Origin: Hyphomicrobiaceae bacterium
GTDB taxonomy: Bacteria > Pseudomonadota > Alphaproteobacteria > Rhizobiales > Hyphomicrobiaceae
DNA length: 64,000 nt
Direction of reading: 5' to 3'
Assembly (NCBI GenBank): GCA_022844275.1
Contig: JALHMB010000004.1
Coordinates: 124,001-188,000 of the forward strand
Part shown: piece after piece, positions 25,970-34,969 of the stretch
How positions within the stretch are numbered: position 1 is the stretch's first letter
Layout: each line of letters opens with the position of its first letter
Position numbers and translations under genes: made by a program
Notes under the pieces: generated by a model
Seen by the model: only the letters and a program-made list of their open reading frames with translations
Told to the model about the DNA's origin: nothing
The model's database searches: none

Positions 25970-26722
25970 ATGGCAGCCATTGCGCGTTCGCGCTTCGGCG
26001 TGAGGCTGGTCTCCACGCTTTCCGCGATGACGCTCCTCGGCGGAGCCATCCTCGCCGATCCGCTCCATGACTGCGCGAATGCTGCCGATCCGGACGACGC
26101 GATCGCAGGATGCTCGATCATCATCGATTCCACGTGGGCTAATGATCAGCACCTCGTGCAAGCCTTCAACAACAGAGCCAACGCGCTGAGTCTCAGAGGC
26201 CGGACCGAGGCGGCAATCGACGACTACGGCCGCGCGCTTACGCTCGAGCCGCACTATGCCAATGCCCGCTACAACCGCGCCTCCCTCTACCTGGATCTCG
26301 GAAAGCTCGATGAAGCCATCGCCGACTTCGATCGCGTTCTGGAGTTCGAGCCGCACCGTGCCGACGCCATGAACAACCGCGCTCTGGCACTTCTCAAGGC
26401 CGGGCGCATCGACGAAGCCATCGCGGGCTTTTCAGCGGCATTGAGAGGTGATCCGACCAACGCTTATGCCTACAACAATCGGGGCGTCGCGTGGCGGCGG
26501 AAGAACGAACCCGCCCGCGCGATCGCCGACTTCAGCGCTGCCATAAGACTGATGCCGGAGTACACCGGCGCCCTGAACAATCGCGGCGAGGTCCATATGC
26601 AGGAGGGGCGCCTCGACCGGGCTGCGGCGGATTTCCAGCGCGTGCTCGCCCTCGATGCAGGACACGCGGCGGCCACGCGCAACATGCGCCTTCTCTCTGA
26701 GCACCTGTCTGTCCGTCGCTGA
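25970..26722 (+). CDS. Secreted tetratricopeptide repeat protein
   Basis: A 250-residue protein with an N-terminal signal-like segment (VRLVSTLSAMTLLGGAILA) followed by about five TPR units at roughly residues 60-235, each with the N-N-R-A and D-x-A-I-x-D-F pattern (FNNRANALSLRGRTEAAIDD, YNRASLYLDLGKLDEAIADF and so on). TPR arrays hold protein partners. A Cys pair around residues 35 and 48 (DCANAADPDDAIAGCS) recalls periplasmic TPR proteins. The partner and process are unknown; it is followed on the same strand by a LuxR-type regulator 200 bases away. Confidence 0.82.
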   Translation: MAAIARSRFGVRLVSTLSAMTLLGGAILADPLHDCANAADPDDAIAGCSIIIDSTWANDQHLVQAFNNRANALSLRGRTEAAIDDYGRALTLEPHYANARYNRASLYLDLGKLDEAIADFDRVLEFEPHRADAMNNRALALLKAGRIDEAIAGFSAALRGDPTNAYAYNNRGVAWRRKNEPARAIADFSAAIRLMPEYTGALNNRGEVHMQEGRLDRAAADFQRVLALDAGHAAATRNMRLLSEHLSVRR

Positions 26723-26922
26723 CGTGGATACACCGTTCATTAGGCCCCACCGGTCCGGCTTGCCGGGAACCTGCTCAAAATTCGGGCCAACGGTCGGCCA
26801 CCGAGGGCACACGATGCCTTGTCATGAAACTCCGTCAATCGGATGATCAAGTCTCTAGCCGACGCATTTCGATTTGCCGCATTTTTTTGAATGCCAACGA
26901 CGAGGGCCGGAATTTGCCTCGC

Positions 26923-28059
26923 ATGATCGCGCATCCAGACGAACTCCTCGACACAATCTATGACACCGCGGCGGAGCCGGAGCTCTGGCCGACCGCGCTC
27001 ACCCAATTGGCCGATTTCACCGGCAGTCAAGGCGGCATTCTGTTCGGTCAATCGTTCGGCGCCAGCCGGGTCTATTTCGACTACAACGGCCGCCTGAGTG
27101 AGGATTGCAATCAGGCCTACAAGGAGCGGCACGTCCAGAACCCGTGGAACGATGCCATGCAGCGGCAGCCCGTCGGTCGGGTTGTTCTGTCAGATGAAGT
27201 GGTTCCCCTTGCCAGCCTAAAACCCACGCTCTTCTACGATGAAGTGCTGCGGCCGCAGGATGTCGCACACAATGTCATGATTGCTCTCGCCATGCGGGAC
27301 GATTTCTGCGTCGCCTTCAATCTGTGCCGCAGCGCCAGACAGGGCCAACTCACAGCTGAGCAGCAAGATAGCGTGAGTCAGCTCGTGCCGCATTTGCGCC
27401 GGGCGATCGGGCTCGGCTTTCGCATGGATGGCTACCGCGCCCTGCAGAGCGGCCAGTTCCGGGTTCTCGATCATCTCGCTGCGGGCGTCGTGCTTCTCGA
27501 TAGCCAGTCGCGCCTTCTCTATGCGAACGCTGCCGCGAGGGCCCACGACACACTGCATGGCCCACTCAGCCTGCGAAGAAATTCCGTTGCGGCACGCTCT
27601 CCCGCATACGCGCAACGTCTTGCGGCGCTCATTCGTGCGGCGAGGCTCGGTGCGCCATCCGCCTCGATGAGCGTGCCAGGGTCGAGCGATGGGCAACTCA
27701 TCACCATTCTGGTTGTTTCCGTGCGGGGAAAGGACGTTGGGCGCTTGGGTGATCTCCACATGCCGGATGCGGCCGTCATGCTGTTCATCGTCGATCCGGC
27801 GGATCGACTAGGCATTCCTCCGGCATGGATCATGGACGCCTACGGCCTGACGCGTGCTGAAGCGCGCGTGGCCCTCGTGGCGTCGCAGGGTCTCAGCACC
27901 CCGGAAATTGCCGCGCAACTCGGTCTCTCCGTGAATACGGTCAAGACGCACATGCGCCGGATCTATTCGAAGACCGGCACGGCTCGCCTGGCCGAGCTGA
28001 CCCGCCTCATAACGTCCGTCGGGATGCTTTCGGGCTCCAGAAAAGAGGACGGCGGCTGA
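26923..28059 (+). CDS. LuxR-family transcriptional regulator
   Basis: A roughly 378-residue protein with a C-terminal LuxR/FixJ-type helix-turn-helix: LTRAEARVALVASQGLSTPE, IAAQLGLSVNTVKTHMRRIY and a closing TARLAELTRLI helix. The N-terminal half has no receiver signature; it begins MIAHPDELLDTIYDTAAEPE and reads like a PAS- or GAF-type sensor (VLDHLAAGVVLLDSQSRLLY is PAS-like at about residue 185). The start is uncertain because the frame is open to 26824; I chose the ATG at 26923 for its fit to this common opening. Target genes are unknown. It is convergent with the patatin-like gene. Confidence 0.82.
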   Translation: MIAHPDELLDTIYDTAAEPELWPTALTQLADFTGSQGGILFGQSFGASRVYFDYNGRLSEDCNQAYKERHVQNPWNDAMQRQPVGRVVLSDEVVPLASLKPTLFYDEVLRPQDVAHNVMIALAMRDDFCVAFNLCRSARQGQLTAEQQDSVSQLVPHLRRAIGLGFRMDGYRALQSGQFRVLDHLAAGVVLLDSQSRLLYANAAARAHDTLHGPLSLRRNSVAARSPAYAQRLAALIRAARLGAPSASMSVPGSSDGQLITILVVSVRGKDVGRLGDLHMPDAAVMLFIVDPADRLGIPPAWIMDAYGLTRAEARVALVASQGLSTPEIAAQLGLSVNTVKTHMRRIYSKTGTARLAELTRLITSVGMLSGSRKEDGG

Positions 28060-28093
28060 CGCGTTTCGCGGTGCCCCGCAAGCCCCATACGCC

Positions 28094-29371
28094 CTACCTC
28101 TGTGCGGCGAGAACGATCGCCTCAGGTGGGGTGCGGGCCCAGGCGCCGCGGTTCTGGCCGAGGCTGTAGCCGACCTCGAACAGCGCCTTCATGTAGGCGG
28201 GATCGAAAGCCTGCGTGGTCTTGACGTTGAAGCTCTGAGGGATCGAGGCGAGGCGAAAGGCGGCGCCGTCGCGCTCGGCCATGGCGAAGATCTGATTGAG
28301 ATCTCCCATGCCCTGGTTCTTCGTGAGCGTGAAGAGTGAACGCGCGCTGATCGCCAGCACGTTCGATTGAACTGGCTCGTACTCGGGACCGATCTTGCCA
28401 TTGCGGATGACATAGATCGTGCGATGGGGCGGCTTGGGATAGAGTTTGTCGAAGGTCTTCAGCGAGAACTGCGACGGCGCAAGGAAGACTTGGCGCGTCG
28501 GTCCGCCATCGACGTGCATCTCCTCGAAGACCTTGTCGCCGACGCGCACCTTCACATGCACCGGCGGGAAGATGCCGGGAAGCGACGCCGAGGCGAGGAG
28601 CACGTCACGGAAGAGCTGGGCGGCTTCGCCACCGCGCTGGCCCTGCGATGCAACGGCGATCTCGCCCATGTTCCAGATCACCTGGCGCTGGGCGTCGAGA
28701 TTGGTGGTGCCGACCAGCAGCAATCGGCCGTTGCGGTACTCGCGAGCGATATCGGCCAGCATGCGCCGATCGACGTGCCTTGCGATCAGATTGCGCAATG
28801 GCGTCGAATCCGCGAGGGCATCGGCGCCGAGAAGGCCGGCGAGCACCTGCGGCGTCGCAACGGAATTCGCGTCGAAGCTGGTCCAGAGCTCTGCGAGCTG
28901 GCTGTCGTAGCCGGGGCCGAGATAGGCATAGGGGGCTATGAGTGCACCGGCACTGACGCCCGTCACGACCTCGAAGCGCGGGCGGTCTCCCCGCTTAGAC
29001 CAGCCCGTCAGCAGACCGGCGCCGAATGCCCCGTCTTCGGCGCCGCCCGACAGCGCCAGATACTCGACGTGAGGTCGTCCGTTCTTCAACGTAGCGCCTG
29101 CGGCCATGCGCTGGACGCTCGGCATATGCGTCTGTACGAAGGTGAGGATGTCCTTAGGAACCTCGTCGCCCCAAAAACGGGTCGCGCCGGTGACTTCCAC
29201 CTTTGCCTGCGACACGAGCGCCGCAGGAACCGCATGGCGCTCGCCGGCGCGCGCGCACGCACCCGCCGCAAGGGCAATCACGCCGACAACAATCCAACGC
29301 CCCACCAACGAGCTACGCAACTCAAGCCCCCGTGCCGTCGCGGATTCCCCCCGCGAAATCGGCGCCAGCAT
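28094..29371 (-). CDS. Patatin-like phospholipase, lipoprotein
   Basis: A predicted membrane-attached acyl hydrolase. The 425-residue product has a signal peptide with a lipobox-like ALAAGAC near residue 39, the patatin block YLALSGGAEDGAFGAGLLTG (glycine-rich oxyanion loop), the nucleophile elbow VTGVSAGALIAPYAYLG (GVSAG) and the catalytic Asp in HVDGGPTRQVF (DGG in place of the usual DGA). The Ser-Asp dyad is thus complete. It could act on envelope lipids; the substrate is unknown. The gene is divergent from the secreted caspase-like gene at 29523. Confidence 0.87.
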   Translation of the reverse strand: MLAPISRGESATARGLELRSSLVGRWIVVGVIALAAGACARAGERHAVPAALVSQAKVEVTGATRFWGDEVPKDILTFVQTHMPSVQRMAAGATLKNGRPHVEYLALSGGAEDGAFGAGLLTGWSKRGDRPRFEVVTGVSAGALIAPYAYLGPGYDSQLAELWTSFDANSVATPQVLAGLLGADALADSTPLRNLIARHVDRRMLADIAREYRNGRLLLVGTTNLDAQRQVIWNMGEIAVASQGQRGGEAAQLFRDVLLASASLPGIFPPVHVKVRVGDKVFEEMHVDGGPTRQVFLAPSQFSLKTFDKLYPKPPHRTIYVIRNGKIGPEYEPVQSNVLAISARSLFTLTKNQGMGDLNQIFAMAERDGAAFRLASIPQSFNVKTTQAFDPAYMKALFEVGYSLGQNRGAWARTPPEAIVLAAQR

Positions 29372-29522
29372 AGTCGAACGCAGGCCGCCCGGACCAGCTT
29401 AATCCCTGCCATACCAGCAAAAGCAACAGCCGTGTCAGGCCGGCCACAGGGTGGGTGGAAGGCTTGTGGCATCCAGGCCTTACGGTAGTATCGCGCATAT
29501 TCGCGGACGGGCGGAAAGCGTC

Positions 29523-31169
29523 ATGTCTCACATTCTACCTCGATTTCTGAGGCTCCTGGCGAGCATGGTCTTACTCGTGGGACTGCCCGCCACCGTCCAT
29601 GCACAAAAGCGCGTCGCCCTGGTGATCGGCAACTCCGCCTACCAACACACGCCGGCCCTTCAAAACCCGAAGAATGACGCGGCGGACGTTGCCGCCGTCC
29701 TCAAAGACCTCGGCTTCGAGGTCCACCAGGGTATCGACCTGCCAAAGGCGGCCATGGAGCGGATGATCCATGGCTTTGCCGAAGCCCTCGTCGGCGCACA
29801 GCTTGCTACGTTTTTCTATGCGGGCCATGGGCTGCAGGTCAGCGGGCTGAACTATCTCGTGCCTGTTGACGCGAAGCTGCGCAGCGCAGTAGCGCTCGAT
29901 TTCGAGATGATCCGTCTCGACGTCATTCAAAGAGCCATGGAGCGCGGCACGACCACGAACATCGTCTTTCTGGATGCCTGCCGCGACAACCCGCTTGCGC
30001 GAAATCTTGCGCGGGCTCTGGGGACGCGATCCGCGACAATCCGGCAAGGCCTCGCTCCGGTCGAGTCGGGAGAAGGTACGCTCATCAGCTTCTCGACCCA
30101 GCCTGGCAATGTCGCTCTCGATGGCAAAGGTCGAAACTCTCCCTATGCTGCCGCGCTGCTGAAGCACATCGCATCTCCCGGCCAGGATCTGCCGACCATA
30201 CTGATCAACGTGAGAAACGATGTCATGGAGGCGACGGGGCGACGGCAAGTTCCATGGGAGCATTCGGCATTGACTGCGCGCGTTCACTTCACGCCGCCGA
30301 AGCCGACACAGCCGACCGTGGATCAACAAATCGAGCTGACCTATCGGCTGTCGGTGAAGGACAGCAACAATCCGACTGTTCTAGCGACCTATCTCGAACG
30401 ATACCCGAATGGCGAGTTTGCGCCGATCGCCCGTGCGTTGATTACGCACTACCAGCAGCAGATGCGGGCTCAGCAGGCACGACGCATCGAGGCGGAGAAG
30501 CGCCGCGAAGAGGAGCGCAAGGCTGCGGAAGTTCAGCGTCTCGAGGAGGAGAGGCGACAGCGCGATAGCGTACTCGCAGCGGAAAAGAAGAAAGCTCAGG
30601 ATTCCAAGAAGGCCGACGAGATCCAGAGGCTGGAGGCGGCGCGCGCCGCCGATGTGCAGGCGCGCAGCGAAACCCTGAAAAAGGCGCGGTTCGAGGCTGA
30701 GGCGGCAAAGGACGCCGCGAAGAAGGCAGAGGAGCAGCGCCAAGCTTCCGCCAAGGCGGCCGACGATGCGGCCAAAGCCGCGGAAGTCGCACTGGCATCG
30801 AAGCGAGATGCGGTACGCGTCACCGAGCCAGCAAAAATTGTCGCACTTCCGAAAATCGAGAAAACGCTAGGCGCCACGGAGCTGGATGGCGACTGGCGGC
30901 TCGTTTGGACGATCACGACACGGACGCCGGGCGGAAAATGCGGCCAAACAAACACAGGGACCCAGGCGATGAGTGTGAAGGGAAGAACATTCACCCATCC
31001 GGGCGGAAGCAGCACCATGTCTGAGACGGGCGCCGCTCAATGGTCCTTCAGAGGCAGAAGCGGCGAAACCATCTCCTACTCGGGTACATTCCGAAGCGAT
31101 TCAGCATCGGGAAGGTTCAGCAACCCCATCGGCTGCTCGGGTACCTTCACGGCTCAGCGGGTCAAATAG
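29523..31169 (+). CDS. Secreted caspase-like (peptidase C14) protein with coiled coil and C-terminal beta domain
   Basis: A 548-residue protein starting MSHILPRFLRLLASMVLLVG with a signal peptide ending VHAQ, so the protease domain is outside the cytoplasm. The domain begins KRVALVIGNSAYQHTPALQN and has the catalytic His in FFYAGHGLQVSG and Cys in IVFLDACRDNPLARNLAR, both intact. After it comes a spacer (PTVLATYLERYPNGEFAPIA, TolB/TPR-like), a 100-residue Lys/Glu/Ala coiled coil (about 315-430), and a C-terminal region of about 95 residues starting ELDGDWRLVWTITTRT with a Cys pair. The start at 29523 replaces a frame open from 29451. A paralogue lies at 57587. Substrates are unknown. Confidence 0.85.
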   Translation: MSHILPRFLRLLASMVLLVGLPATVHAQKRVALVIGNSAYQHTPALQNPKNDAADVAAVLKDLGFEVHQGIDLPKAAMERMIHGFAEALVGAQLATFFYAGHGLQVSGLNYLVPVDAKLRSAVALDFEMIRLDVIQRAMERGTTTNIVFLDACRDNPLARNLARALGTRSATIRQGLAPVESGEGTLISFSTQPGNVALDGKGRNSPYAAALLKHIASPGQDLPTILINVRNDVMEATGRRQVPWEHSALTARVHFTPPKPTQPTVDQQIELTYRLSVKDSNNPTVLATYLERYPNGEFAPIARALITHYQQQMRAQQARRIEAEKRREEERKAAEVQRLEEERRQRDSVLAAEKKKAQDSKKADEIQRLEAARAADVQARSETLKKARFEAEAAKDAAKKAEEQRQASAKAADDAAKAAEVALASKRDAVRVTEPAKIVALPKIEKTLGATELDGDWRLVWTITTRTPGGKCGQTNTGTQAMSVKGRTFTHPGGSSTMSETGAAQWSFRGRSGETISYSGTFRSDSASGRFSNPIGCSGTFTAQRVK

Positions 31170-31236
31170 AGCGCCTACGGGTTTGCAGGTCGGCTGATCG
31201 CCAAGCGCCCGTGCCAGGCGAGCAGCCGCATCTCAA

Positions 31237-32469
31237 CTAACCCATAAGCGCACGGCAAACGGCGGCGAACGCCGGCAGCGTCACCGGATCATTGTTCACG
31301 TTGCCTGCCGCGTGGTGCGACGCGTAACGCGCGATGACGACCTCAGCCTTGGGGTCGACGTAGATGGACTGGCCGTGAATGCCGCGCGCCATGTACACGC
31401 CGTGCGGATCGTGGCTCACCCACCATTGATTGCGGTACGACCAGCCGGGCAGCGTCGCATAGCCGGCAGGGGCGAATTTCTTCGGGTCGGCACCTTTGGC
31501 GATATCGTCGACGACACTCGCCGGCACGATCTGGCGCCCATTGAACTGCCCGCGGTTGCGCATGACCTCGCCGAAGCGCGCGAGATCGCGCGTCGTCGTG
31601 TTGAGACCGCCGCCGCCGCTCTCGATGCCGAGGCGGTCGACCGTGTAGTGCGCGTCTTCCTCCGCGCCCATGGGCTGCCAGATGCGCGCCGAGAGGAGGC
31701 CTGAAAGCGACTGGCCAGAGGTCCGGCGGATGATCCAGGCGAGTACATCGGTATTCACGGTCTTGTAGGCGAAGACCTCGCCGTGCTCGCCCTTCTTCTG
31801 CTGGGTCGTGAGATATTCGAGCAGGGAGGTCGGCGGCTTGCCCGGCTCCGGCGGTGCCATGCCGTTGGCGCGGCGCATGGGCCAGACGTCGGAATTCGGG
31901 TCAGTGTAGACCTCGGTGTACTTGAGGCCCGTGGTCATATCCATGACCTGCGTGACCGTCGCGTCGCCGAACGCGCTCTTCGCGAGCTCCGGCACATACT
32001 CGGTCACGGGTGCTTTCGGATCGATCTTGCCCTCAGCGACGAGCATTCCCGCGAGTGTGCCCGTGAAGGACTTCGTGACGGACATGGCAATGTGCTGCTT
32101 GTGCGGCTCGAGCGCGCCGAAATAGCGCTCGAAGACAAGGCGGCCGCGATGCAGCACGACAATGCCGTCCGCGTAGGTCAGACCGAGCGCCTCGTCGAAC
32201 GTGATGGCGCAACCGTCCATCGTCGTCGCCTTGACTTTGCCGAGATCCTGCGCGTCGCGCGGCAGAATGGAAGCCGGTCCGGCGCCGCGCCAGACGTTGA
32301 TGGTCGGCACGAGCTGGCGGATGTTGCTCCAGGCCCAGCGGAGCTCGGGGAAGCTGCGGAAGCGGCTGTCGGCGAACGTGACGGCCTTCTCGGGCGACGG
32401 CGGAAAGCTGGTCATCCAGCCGAGTTTTACGGGATCGCTGTCGGCCGCATTGGGTGGCGGAGTCGTCAT
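31237..32469 (-). CDS. Serine hydrolase of the beta-lactamase fold (NylB/6-aminohexanoate-dimer hydrolase-like)
   Basis: The 410-residue product is a class C beta-lactamase/esterase-type enzyme. It has the SxxK motif in HIAMSVTKSFTGTLAGML (nucleophile Ser at about residue 131), the Tyr of the second motif in MTTGLKYTEVYTDPNSD, and later GGGGLNTTTRDLARFGE and the HGQS/HxG-type third motif GIHGQSIYVDP. The GLKYTEVYTDPNSD pattern matches the NylB group that cleaves nylon oligomers or small esters. No signal peptide is seen, so it is probably cytoplasmic. The natural substrate is not known. Confidence 0.88.
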   Translation of the reverse strand: MTTPPPNAADSDPVKLGWMTSFPPSPEKAVTFADSRFRSFPELRWAWSNIRQLVPTINVWRGAGPASILPRDAQDLGKVKATTMDGCAITFDEALGLTYADGIVVLHRGRLVFERYFGALEPHKQHIAMSVTKSFTGTLAGMLVAEGKIDPKAPVTEYVPELAKSAFGDATVTQVMDMTTGLKYTEVYTDPNSDVWPMRRANGMAPPEPGKPPTSLLEYLTTQQKKGEHGEVFAYKTVNTDVLAWIIRRTSGQSLSGLLSARIWQPMGAEEDAHYTVDRLGIESGGGGLNTTTRDLARFGEVMRNRGQFNGRQIVPASVVDDIAKGADPKKFAPAGYATLPGWSYRNQWWVSHDPHGVYMARGIHGQSIYVDPKAEVVIARYASHHAAGNVNNDPVTLPAFAAVCRALMG

Positions 32470-32518
32470 CGGCGATGTCCTTTCGTTCGAAGCGGCATGA
32501 TTGGATGTGCGGGCGGAC

Positions 32519-33331
32519 TCAGGCGCTCCGGTTCCTGGCGAGATCGATGGGATCGGGGCCGTCGTTCGACCATTTCAATCCCTTGTAGTTGAAGCCCTCG
32601 GCGATCGTGGGCTTCACGATCTCGAAATATGGTGAGAGGTCGAAATCGGCCGGCGCATAAAGGCTGTGATGGCGGATGTGCAGGATCTCGCGGCGCCGAA
32701 AGCGCGTGACGCCGCCATCCTCATCTCGGAGCCGCTCGATGCGCGGCAGGATCGGATAGGCAATGTGGCCGAAGGCTTCGGCAATGAGCGTCGAGCATAT
32801 AGTCCGCGTCGGCTCGCCCGAACCGAGGGCGATCATGCGGCGGCGGAAGCGTGTCGGGATCGGCGGCGTCGGCATGAGGAAGCGCGCGAGGTCGACGATG
32901 TTGCGCATGTCGTACTTCGCGCCGAGTCGCGAGACCATGAACTCGACGAGCGCCTCGCGATCGGCGTCGGTGAGGCCAACCGGCCTACAGATGCGCGTGT
33001 GAAAACGCTCGTACTTCGAGAGCGGGATCGATATGCAGCCGTCCGTCGCCGTCACTTCGATCAGCACGTGCGGTTCACCGTCCTCCGCCTTCTGCTCGAG
33101 CACATCGCCGACATAGAGCACGGCGTGTGACCACGTCGATTGTGTCAGATATTTGATGGCGGTCGAAATGGTGCTGCTGCCGGCAATCAGCAGCACGTCA
33201 CCCGTCCTGAGCGTACGCCGGAGCGCGTGCCGGTCGGCCGGGATGTAGTGTGCCTCGCTCGGCGCTTCGGTTTCGAGCTTCCGCGCAAGCCAGCGTCCGA
33301 AGCGGTCGAGTACGGAGTTGAATGGCTTCAT
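32519..33331 (-). CDS. YiiX/YebB-like permuted papain-fold (NlpC/P60 superfamily) protein
   Basis: A 270-residue protein with the permuted layout in which His precedes Cys: LRTGDVLLIAGSSTISTAIK, the catalytic His in STWSHAVLYVGD at about residue 88, a polar third residue in HVLIEVTATDGC, and the Cys in RTICSTLIAEAFGHI at about residue 178. These enzymes are thought to act on amide or thioester bonds, including lipid-linked ones, and some bear on envelope quality. No signal peptide is seen. It follows the NylB-like gene's start by 50 bases on the same strand and may form an operon with it. Confidence 0.78.
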   Translation of the reverse strand: MKPFNSVLDRFGRWLARKLETEAPSEAHYIPADRHALRRTLRTGDVLLIAGSSTISTAIKYLTQSTWSHAVLYVGDVLEQKAEDGEPHVLIEVTATDGCISIPLSKYERFHTRICRPVGLTDADREALVEFMVSRLGAKYDMRNIVDLARFLMPTPPIPTRFRRRMIALGSGEPTRTICSTLIAEAFGHIAYPILPRIERLRDEDGGVTRFRRREILHIRHHSLYAPADFDLSPYFEIVKPTIAEGFNYKGLKWSNDGPDPIDLARNRSA

Positions 33332-33415
33332 GAAGTGTCGGCAGTCATTGATGCAGGTTCCAAGGGGTGCGAGTTAAACGCCTTGGCCGCGGCCGCGTCT
33401 ACCATCAACATCCTG

Positions 33416-34939
33416 TCATCTTAGCTGCGGGCGCCTGACCAGCAGTGCCATCGGGATCGCGGCGAGCGAGACCAGCGTATAGATGTAGAAGACGTTCGTG
33501 TAAGCGATCAGTGCGGCCTGCCGATTGATCTCTTTGGAAAGCGACGCCAATCCTGAAACTGTGTCGACGTTCCAGCCGCCCATTGCCGGCGCGAGCAGGA
33601 GCGCCTTGCTGTAGGGCGTGACGTTCTCGACGAGGCGGCTGTAGTTGGCGCCGGTGGAGCGCAGGAGCTCCGCGACGCAAATCGAGATGAAGAAGCTCGA
33701 TGTGATATTGCGCGTCAGATGGAAGACGGACGTTCCCTCGGCGCGGGAAGCTGGCGGCAGGGTCCAGAAGGCCGTCGTGGCGATCGGCGTCCAGATGAGG
33801 CCGACCGCAACTCCTTGCAGGAAAGTATTGAGAGCGAAGGTTGCGAAGTCCGCGTCGAGCGTGATTGCCATCAGCCAGAGGCCCGAAATGATCTGGATGC
33901 TGAAGCCAATGACCATGGTGATGCGCGGATCGAACCTCGTCATGAGCATGACAAGAAAGCAGCCCACCAGGACGCCCACGCCACGCCAGCCTACGATTAT
34001 GCCGATAAGGCGGTCCGTGTAGCCGAGATGAGTTTGAAGGAGCGGCGGTAGCAATACCATAGGCGTGATGTTCACCATCCCGAACGTGCCGACGAGCAGC
34101 AGGCCGAGTGCGAAATTGCGGTCGAGCACGATGCGTAGATTGAGGAACGGGTTGCGCGCGGTGAAGCTGTGCGCGACGAAGACATAGAGCGCGATGAGGC
34201 CGATCAACGTCACGACGATGATTTCGTTCGACTCGAACCAGTCGAGGCGAGGCCCGCGCGCAAGGACCCACTGCATGGCCGCAATGGCGATCGAGACGGA
34301 GAGGAAGCCAGTCCAATCGAGCGAGACCGGTCGCCGATCATCGTCCGACGGCAGCGCGAGCCGGGAACCTACGGTTGCCAGCAAGGCGACGGGCACGATC
34401 ATGTAGAAACCCCAACGCCAGCCATAGTAGTCGGACAGCACGCCTGCGAGCGTGGGGCCGATGATCGGACCTGCGGTATTGGCCATGCCGAAGACGGAAA
34501 TCGCCCAAGCGTGCTGGCGCCGCGGGAAAACGTCGAGGATGAGAGTCTGGCCGAGCGGCAAGAGCGGCGCGCCGGCAGCACCCTGCAGCATGCGCCAGAG
34601 CACGAGGTCATCAAGCCCGTGAGCGAGACCGCAGAACAGCGAGGCGATGGTGAACCCCGCGAGGCTGCAGACCATGACATTGCGTCGTCCGAACGAGGCG
34701 ACGAGCCAGCCTGTCATCGGCGTGACGACGGCGGTGGCGAGGATGTTGAAGGTCACGGTCCAGGAGATTTCGTCCTGGGTGGCGGCCATCGCACCCTGCA
34801 TCTGCGGCAGGATCGCCGTCGCGGTAAAAGTCGCGGCGTTGTAGCTGGCCGCGCCCAGTACGACCACGAAAAGCACGAGCTGGCGACGAGCGACCGTCAG
34901 CTCGATCGCCGGAACATCGTAACCAGTCGTGGTCGTCAT
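33416..34939 (-). CDS. DHA2-family multidrug efflux MFS transporter (EmrB/QacA type)
   Basis: A 507-residue inner-membrane protein with about 14 helices, exporting drugs or toxic compounds by proton exchange. It shows the DHA2 features ILPQMQGAMAATQDEISWTV, the motif-A loop GWLVASFGRRNVMV, RMLQGAAGAPLLPLGQTLIL and the motif-C helix ISVFGMANTAGPIIGPTLAG, followed by GWRWGFYMIVPVALLA. No partner EmrA gene lies next to it. Its substrate is unknown. A nitroreductase gene lies 30 bases upstream on the same strand, so the two may be co-transcribed. Confidence 0.92.
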   Translation of the reverse strand: MTTTTGYDVPAIELTVARRQLVLFVVVLGAASYNAATFTATAILPQMQGAMAATQDEISWTVTFNILATAVVTPMTGWLVASFGRRNVMVCSLAGFTIASLFCGLAHGLDDLVLWRMLQGAAGAPLLPLGQTLILDVFPRRQHAWAISVFGMANTAGPIIGPTLAGVLSDYYGWRWGFYMIVPVALLATVGSRLALPSDDDRRPVSLDWTGFLSVSIAIAAMQWVLARGPRLDWFESNEIIVVTLIGLIALYVFVAHSFTARNPFLNLRIVLDRNFALGLLLVGTFGMVNITPMVLLPPLLQTHLGYTDRLIGIIVGWRGVGVLVGCFLVMLMTRFDPRITMVIGFSIQIISGLWLMAITLDADFATFALNTFLQGVAVGLIWTPIATTAFWTLPPASRAEGTSVFHLTRNITSSFFISICVAELLRSTGANYSRLVENVTPYSKALLLAPAMGGWNVDTVSGLASLSKEINRQAALIAYTNVFYIYTLVSLAAIPMALLVRRPQLR

Positions 34940-34969
34940 GGGGCGAGCCCGCCCTGATGCGCGCGATCC

